Shown here: positions 62,401 to 64,000 of the stretch, one piece after another
Position numbering within the stretch: the stretch's first letter is position 1
Layout of the letters: the number at the start of each line of letters is the position of its first letter
Assembly (NCBI GenBank): GCA_032622095.1
Contig: CP136064.1
Location: forward strand, 41,441,912-41,505,911
Reading direction: 5' to 3'
DNA length: 64,000 bases
DNA from: Siphonodentalium dalli
Taxonomy: Eukaryota; Mollusca; Scaphopoda; Gadilida; Siphonodentaliidae
Translations under genes and position numbers: made by a program
The notes under the pieces: generated by a model
Told to the model about the DNA's origin: nothing
What the model saw: the letters and a program-made list of their open reading frames with translations, nothing else
Database searches by the model: none

Positions 62401-63426
62401 CAAATACGTGCCAGTGTTCATTGAGATACTGATATATGGACCTATCCACAAAAAGTATAAAAGGTATATGTATGCTAGTGCTTTGAGGTTAGATCATTTT
62501 ATGTGGATTTCTTTCAGGGTTTATTTATAGTTTAGTGAGAATGGTTTTGATTAAAATTCTTGTGACCTCAATTGCAAAACAATGTTCATAACGAAATGTA
62601 TCTATCTGATGCTATTGTTCCTGCTAGAAGCTAACCAGAAATAATTGAGTGTACTTGTGTTTTTTAATCAACACCATATATGGGCATGGAAAACATAATC
62701 AAGTATGGAAAATATTGTCATGGTTTGAATCATATTTGCACTTCATACATTAGGTCAGTTGTTCAAACTCAGTTAACTATCTGGGAGCCTTCCAGGCCCA
62801 GTTCTTGCTACGTTCTTGCTCCATTTTTTCCTCACATATGAGCAAAGCTATGGCCATCTATCAAATATATCGCATGCACAAACACAGCGAAAAGACGCTT
62901 GTCTATATCGCATATACCAAACACCTGATCTGAACAGGAGGGATTTTTATAGCTGTTCTTTCTTCTCATTTTTTTTTTTCGAATTAAAGAAAGTTTTCAT
63001 TCATTGTCAATCATGTAGATGTCATCTTCTCTCAAATTTGATTAAAAGCAGCTTAACCCTTTCTATACTAAATACTCAGTGATGTGTAGTTATCTCTAAG
63101 GAAATGTTCAGATAATGTTGTTGAACTTATTATCTGATCATATTTCCCTCCAACAAATAGGACTACTTCTGCACTTTATTACCTGTCGTCTGATAATTTT
63201 TCTTTAACATCCCTCCAGATGAATAATAGACCATTCCAATGTATACTTCTATGACTGGGTGGGAGAATGCATTCAGTATAGAAAGGGTTAATTATACTGA
63301 ATGGCTGTTTTTTTCAATTATTCGGTTATGCTCTCATCCTTTCATTCTTTTCAGACAGCTGCTTGACACGTGTGCTTATATAGAGAGTTTAGGCGACAAA
63401 TGTTCCGTGAATCAAACAAAACAAAA
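34394..63426 (+). CDS. TARBP1: TARBP1 (tRNA guanosine-18 2'-O-methyltransferase family), 3' end beyond window
   Basis: Sixteen coding exons join in one frame: 34394-35440, 36429-36489, 39650-39798, 41991-42043, 44733-44833, 48030-48165, 49037-49133, 52243-52456, 54440-54631, 56546-56649, 57485-57625, 58593-58762, 59961-60147, 60936-61118, 62291-62463 and 63355-63426 (3,080 nt, about 1,027 residues). All have GT/AG borders and matching phases. Exon order follows human TARBP1 as I recall it: GFWNDYILLYETLDENQ then MHIIKPVFSRLDKL correspond to its [30 protein letters not shown]. This part is an all-helical armadillo-like scaffold. The SpoU (SPOUT) catalytic domain of the family, which methylates G18 of tRNA (yeast Trm3 is the counterpart), should lie about 400-500 residues further on. 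The N-terminus is slightly shorter than the human one. The ATG at 34394 follows a possible acceptor (TTTTTTAG at 34384), so a 5' untranslated exon is likely. Introns are up to 3.2 kb and packed with MITEs; no exon is damaged. Confidence 0.93.
35997..36350. mobile_element. Fused MITE fragments in TARBP1 intron 1
   Basis: A CATGATGGGAGCTG-family left end (TTAA at 35997) stops at about 36079 and runs into a copy of the ATGGAATGGTCTATTATTCA family that continues to about 36350 (GAAATGGTTAA). Confidence 0.7.
36429..36489 (+). CDS. TARBP1: TARBP1 coding exon 2
   Basis: 61 bp encoding MHIIKPVFSRLDKLIRMIFK. Acceptor TTTACAG, donor AAAG|GTAAGT, phase 0 to 1. Strong family match despite its size. Confidence 0.9.
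36815..37390. repeat. GTCCGTCC-headed tandem element
   Basis: Same organisation and unit sequence as 6345-7210: TACGCCCTTTTGAAAAAAGG head, TCCGTCTGTC run, two to three ~170-bp units, AAAGGGTGTATTCTTCCACA tail. The ORF of 80 codons here is repeat-derived. Confidence 0.8.
37937..39340. repeat. Dispersed repeat, interrupted by a DNA transposon
   Basis: 37937-38231 and 39252-39320 together match 45290-45610, a second copy that has no insertion. Shared words include TATGAAGATATCGTACATCG and TTCTTGATGTGTCCAAAAT. Confidence 0.8.
38232..39251. mobile_element. 1,020-bp DNA transposon with 9-bp target duplication
   Basis: Ends CAGTCTATGTAAACATACA and TGTAGTTTACTCCAGACTG are imperfect inverses (CAGTCT..GTAAAC). 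CCATTCATA is duplicated at 38223-38231 and 39252-39260. The related repeat at 45290-45610 has one CCATTCATA at the same place, i.e. an empty site. No transposase; the 69-codon ORF at 39143 is incidental. Confidence 0.85.
39403..39558. mobile_element. CATGATGGGAGCTG-family MITE, reverse, left end lost
   Basis: Hairpin pieces plus the end CAGCGCAGCTCCCATCATGA followed by AAGGGTTA. It lies about 90 bp before TARBP1 exon 3. Confidence 0.75.
39650..39798 (+). CDS. TARBP1: TARBP1 coding exon 3
   Basis: Encodes GDIFHTSWLLVLYQRCFSHE to IQQDQHN; the family counterpart has HPSWHMCIYKRMF at this place. Phase 1 to 0. Confidence 0.9.
40144..40409. mobile_element. TTAA MITE, CATGATGGGAGCTG family
   Basis: ATAACCCTTTCATGGCGAGA at the left (one base off TTAA) and CCAGTCATGAAAGGGTTAA at the right; two hairpins. 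Confidence 0.85.
40934..41928. repeat. MITE whose right end has amplified into a 68-bp satellite
   Basis: 40934-41180 is a TTAACCCTTTATAATAAATG-family MITE. From about 41113 its terminal 68 bp (CTTATTATCAGAACATTTCC ... GTAGAAAGGGTTAAA) repeats in exact 68-bp register, ending at 41180, 41248, 41316 and so on to 41928: twelve units. Confidence 0.9.
41991..42043 (+). CDS. TARBP1: TARBP1 coding exon 4
   Basis: 53 bp encoding FMSSTFITSLQEVKLYTR, phase 0 to 2. It starts 62 bp after the 68-bp satellite array ends. Confidence 0.85.
42469..43092. mobile_element. CATGATGGGAGCTG-family MITE split by a TA-type MITE
   Basis: Left part starts at TTAA 42469; right part resumes at 42907 within the same TCTTATATATG hairpin arm and ends near 43092. 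It is interrupted by 42532-42906. Confidence 0.8.
42532..42906. mobile_element. TA-type MITE, GTGACCCGCC family, inserted in a TTAA MITE
   Basis: TGTGACCCGCC...GGCGGGTCACA flanked by TA (42530-42531 and 42907-42908). It carries one complete core hairpin; the second has collapsed to GGCCAATGCACAGGG, a stem deletion. Confidence 0.85.
43398..43470. mobile_element. Truncated CAGTGCCAGG-family MITE
   Basis: TTAACCCTTTGAGTGCCAGG to GCATTCTTTTATATAT, then broken. Confidence 0.75.
43535..43700. repeat. Three 55-bp tandem repeats
   Basis: Unit contains AACATCAATCTCTCAACCAT; copies end at 43590, 43645 and 43700. Confidence 0.9.
44453..44706. mobile_element. Complete GAATGAGG double-hairpin MITE
   Basis: Inverted ends CAAGCCTTGAAATAG ... 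CTATTTCAAGGCTTG enclose two palindromes (about 44484-44575 and 44584-44677) separated by TTTACACCTCGG. ATAA flanks both sides. The right end is 27 bp from TARBP1 exon 5. Confidence 0.88.
44733..44833 (+). CDS. TARBP1: TARBP1 coding exon 5
   Basis: Encodes SSDDLMGCAPVIGLKLLTFF and EKCWNSIKDNEQR; PVIGLKLLTF parallels the family SPLGLKLQKF. Phase 2 to 1. A MITE ends 27 bp before the exon. Confidence 0.9.
45033..45283. mobile_element. TTAA MITE, CATGATGGGAGCTG family, reverse
   Basis: From CATTAACACTTCCATGACTG to CATCATGAAAGGGTTAA (TTAA ending about 45282); two hairpins. Confidence 0.8.
45918..46170. mobile_element. Worn MITE of the ATACTCATTGATGAGTAG family
   Basis: Inverted pair AGGAAATGTTCACATAATAA / TTATCTGAACATTTCC and the ATTCCAATATATAC segment are shared with 50641-50920 and 63053-63291. 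Ends are eroded. Confidence 0.65.
46395..47285. repeat. GTCCGTCC-headed tandem element, ~185-bp units
   Basis: Head TATGCCCCCGACTTGAAGTC and tail CGGTCGGGGGCAAA are roughly inverse. Three to four units carry CAAACATTTTGCATTATTGT, GGGCAGATTTAGCTGATATT and CACCAGAGTTATGGCCC. ORFs are repeat-derived. Confidence 0.8.
48030..48165 (+). CDS. TARBP1: TARBP1 coding exon 6
   Basis: Encodes ALYFRKIFRTLSSNMWAGIS, then MFYITQGLARVPVSAIIDV and QSMHDIR. Acceptor TTTTCCAG, donor TCAG|GTGAGC, phase 1 to 2. Confidence 0.9.
48183..48543. mobile_element. Complete GAATGAGG double-hairpin MITE
   Basis: Ends CAAAGCCTGCAAATAGTGTG ... CACACTATTTGCAGACTTG; palindromes at about 48213-48304 and 48418-48513. It starts within about 20 bp of the TARBP1 exon 6 donor. 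Confidence 0.85.
48560..49036. other. TARBP1 intron 6 remainder
   Basis: Contains a G-run at 48718-48736 and a worn ATTCCAATGTATACT-type MITE end at about 48805-48884. The 76-codon ORF here is not conserved. Confidence 0.45.
49037..49133 (+). CDS. TARBP1: TARBP1 coding exon 7
   Basis: Encodes DVLTRHVDSMELYIREAIQC then FLIDTFINLVDK, phase 2 to 0. The Arg codon is split over the exon 6/7 junction. Confidence 0.9.
49134..50640. other. TARBP1 intron 7, unique part
   Basis: Nothing beyond AT-rich intronic sequence. The 116-codon ORF at 49176 lacks recognisable motifs or splice context. Confidence 0.45.
50641..50922. mobile_element. TTAA MITE, CTATAATAAATGG family
   Basis: TTAATCCTTTCTATAATAAA at the left; inner inverted pair AATGTTCAGATAATAAGTTC / GAACTTATTATCTGAACATT; worn right end GATAGAAAGTGTTA. 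Confidence 0.75.
51323..51750. mobile_element. TTAA MITE, CAGTGCCAGG family
   Basis: TTAACCCTTTCAGTGCCAGG at 51323; right end CCCCTGGCACTGAAAG at about 51748 with the TTAA lost. One hairpin (51373-51441). Inverted relative to 33406-33849. Confidence 0.85.
52243..52456 (+). CDS. TARBP1: TARBP1 coding exon 8
   Basis: Encodes ENISILDFVTTIIAAKKHGC, then LLRGTTIWKNVTCQLQALI, matching the family LGRGTSLWTELCDWL block. Phase 0 to 1. Confidence 0.88.
53265..54075. repeat. GTCCGTCC-headed tandem element, ~160-bp units
   Basis: Head ATACCCCCCGCAACGAAGTT then (GTCCGTCC)n. Units carry GGGAACCTGTGCACCTGCGA, TTATGACGTCTGT, GGAGTTATCCCCCTTTTT and GAGCTTTTATTCCTACATTT. Tail GGGGGGTATCCGTAGTCCC. ORFs are repeat-derived. 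Confidence 0.85.
54440..54631 (+). CDS. TARBP1: TARBP1 coding exon 9
   Basis: Encodes DDLTALSTMLVLLMDADSSA to SIRLLLNLLHQSG. The frame requires the second AG of CCAGAG (54438-54439) as acceptor; using the first AG would add two bases and hit a stop. Confidence 0.85.
54715..55930. repeat. Composite tandem repeats in TARBP1 intron 9
   Basis: First part (54730-55060) resembles the 16-kb array (CATCTTGGATTTTACTCTTT). The second part has ~170-bp units with GGATGAGAACTTTATTTTGG and GCCAGAGTTATGG-type motifs. Confidence 0.75.
56546..56649 (+). CDS. TARBP1: TARBP1 coding exon 10
   Basis: Encodes DGLKEETCCFAQTFRVCQDH and VLQFIARRINESTLE; family counterpart SISEFILRRLTMNEL. Phase 1 to 0. Confidence 0.88.
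56742..56957. mobile_element. CATGATGGGAGCTG-family MITE, reverse, first hairpin reduced
   Basis: TTAACCCTTCCATGTTTGGA at the left, CACAGCTCCCATCGTGGAAG plus GGTTAA at the right. The first hairpin retains only one arm. Confidence 0.8.
57175..57400. mobile_element. GAATGAGG double-hairpin MITE, left half degraded
   Basis: The right palindrome at about 57302-57398 is intact (GAATGAGGTACCCAGAGGGT). The left half is recognisable only as AATGGGTGAACATCACCAAC. It ends about 85 bp before TARBP1 exon 11. Confidence 0.7.
57485..57625 (+). CDS. TARBP1: TARBP1 coding exon 11
   Basis: 47 codons, VDDLVIKDDYANFLRRSLSC to KGIMKTADGT, phase 0 to 0. Weakly conserved; supported by splice sites (GTTATTTAG, ACT|GTAAGT) and phase. 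Confidence 0.75.
57643..57890. mobile_element. CATGACGGGAGCT-family MITE, reverse
   Basis: TTAACCCTTTCATGACGGGA at 57643, two hairpins, right part CAGCACAGCTCCCGTAAC with the terminal TTAA lost. It starts 18 bp after TARBP1 exon 11. Confidence 0.8.
58593..58762 (+). CDS. TARBP1: TARBP1 coding exon 12
   Basis: Encodes NADSDLLGTFMGVYLLGDAS to DSRDVGAIR, phase 0 to 2. The acceptor TCTGATGGCAG has a weak pyrimidine tract. A repeat element starts about 35 bp after the donor. Confidence 0.78.
58797..59385. repeat. GTCCGTC-headed tandem element bounded by CCCCCGCC / GGCGGGGG
   Basis: TTTTTATCCCCCGCCAAATT head and CGGCGGGGGATACCG tail are inverse. Two to three units carry TATGAGTTCACCTGACCA, AACGAGTTCGCAAACCAGGT and GGAGTTATTGGACTTTGTTT. 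Confidence 0.8.
59961..60147 (+). CDS. TARBP1: TARBP1 coding exon 13
   Basis: Encodes SKEFAGELTSAFICGQWQCV to IPIIHCLKYEIAK. ICGQWQCVHLM parallels IHDQWVCLSFL, and IIHCLK parallels the family VFHCLK. Phase 2 to 0. Confidence 0.9.
60936..61118 (+). CDS. TARBP1: TARBP1 coding exon 14
   Basis: 61 codons, EIHSNDEDVILKTFDFVYAL to SGITIFLKQ, phase 0 to 0, good splice sites (TTTTCAG, CAG|GTTTGC). Confidence 0.88.
61607..62006. mobile_element. TTAA MITE, ACCCAACA family, reverse orientation
   Basis: TTAA at 61607-61610 and 62003-62006; two hairpins; almost the same sequence as 14547-14945. Confidence 0.9.
62291..62463 (+). CDS. TARBP1: TARBP1 coding exon 15
   Basis: Encodes LALDLLVESESRNGVGYVIT, then KKICCQFIKPELFEHSHKY, to HKKYKR. 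Phase 0 to 2, donor AAAG|GTATAT. Confidence 0.88.
63053..63291. mobile_element. TTAA MITE, CTATACTAAATACTC family, complete
   Basis: TTAACCCTTTCTATACTAAA ... TTCAGTATAGAAAGGGTTAA with TTAA at 63053-63056 and 63288-63291; internal inverted pair GGAAATGTTCAGATAAT / ATTATCTGATCATATTTCC. It ends 63 bp before TARBP1 exon 16. Confidence 0.88.
63355..63426 (+). CDS. TARBP1: TARBP1 coding exon 16 (last in window)
   Basis: Encodes QLLDTCAYIESLGDKCSVNQ, parallel to the family VQTFIENLGHDCAAN. Donor AAAA|GTAAGT, phase 2 out. No further exon is evident by 64000. Confidence 0.85.
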
Positions 63427-64000
63427 GTAAGTATGTAAGACAATTAGCAAATCCTTAAAGTCTACATGGAAAGTAATGTACTATGGAAGCTGAATATGAC
63501 AGTAATTCTGAGGATAATTTAATTTTGAGAGTAATGACACACCTTGACTCATGACACATATCAAAGGACGAAATATTACCAGAAGTTTCCCAGAATTTCT
63601 ACACTGATGTTCATGGTGTCATATATAAGCCTGTATGTGAGGATTTAATGAATATTCGGGACAAATTATTGCCTGTATATTTATATTTTGTGTAGTTCAG
63701 ATGTCGTGTTTTTATCGAAAGGGGACAACCAGTGTTTCTGGACAATTATAGTTGAATCTTACATTCCGGAAGCAAGTGTGGTGACTGAATAGTAAAATTT
63801 AAGTTAGGCTATTCAAAATAAATTCCTGTGTTCTCAGGCAATTACATATGATAAATTGAATGAGGGAGGGAGGCTTTTTATTTTTTCCAAGATTTCTAGA
63901 AATTAATGGTAATGAACGGGTAATTTTATGGTACAAAATCTTACAATTTTTCAAGAAATGTATAGAATCTATCCTCTAATGCCTTTTAACCAATAATTCT
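63427..64000. other. Start of TARBP1 intron 16
   Basis: No further conserved exon or repeat element seen. Confidence 0.5.

Overview
Animal nuclear DNA: AT-rich, with small spliced exons separated by long introns that are full of short inverted-repeat transposons. The metazoan gene TARBP1 and the repeat style (GTCCGTCC-headed tandem elements, dense MITEs, a CR1/Jockey-like LINE tail) suggest a marine invertebrate, perhaps a mollusc or another lophotrochozoan, or an invertebrate deuterostome. The species cannot be fixed from this window.

There are two host genes, both on the + strand. (1) Positions 1187-8408: a five-exon gene for a 552-residue zinc-finger protein that I do not recognise. It has an N-terminal CCHC finger, a proline tract, a possible KH-like segment, an acidic region, a sumoylation-type site and two C-terminal C2H2 fingers. 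(2) Positions 34394-63426 and beyond: TARBP1, the tRNA Gm18 2'-O-methyltransferase family. Sixteen coding exons in consistent phase give about 1,027 residues. The C-terminal SpoU catalytic domain lies past the right edge.

The 26 kb between the genes (8.4-34.4 kb) and all introns are repeat territory. Main layers: several MITE families with TTAACCCTTT ends and TTAA target duplications; one family with TA target duplications carrying the same double-hairpin core; a second double-hairpin family built on a GAATGAGGTCCCCAGAGGGTG palindrome; two adjacent TATGG...CCATA elements with 6-bp duplications built from CTTAAG palindromes; several long tandem arrays (16.1-17.9, 18.6-19.6, 41.1-41.9, 46.4-47.3, 53.3-54.1 kb and others); a 5.7-kb inverted-repeat element at 23.1-28.8 kb holding a nested 4.1-kb element and an apparently exact 904-bp tandem duplication; and a 2.2-kb TTAA element at 29.3-31.5 kb containing a smaller MITE and a LINE fossil.

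The most interesting signal is the modular transposon biology. One double-palindrome core is shared by element families whose ends imply different transposases. Nested insertions with readable target duplications allow a relative chronology, and one MITE terminus has grown into a 68-bp satellite. I saw no complete transposase, CRISPR array or prokaryotic feature.
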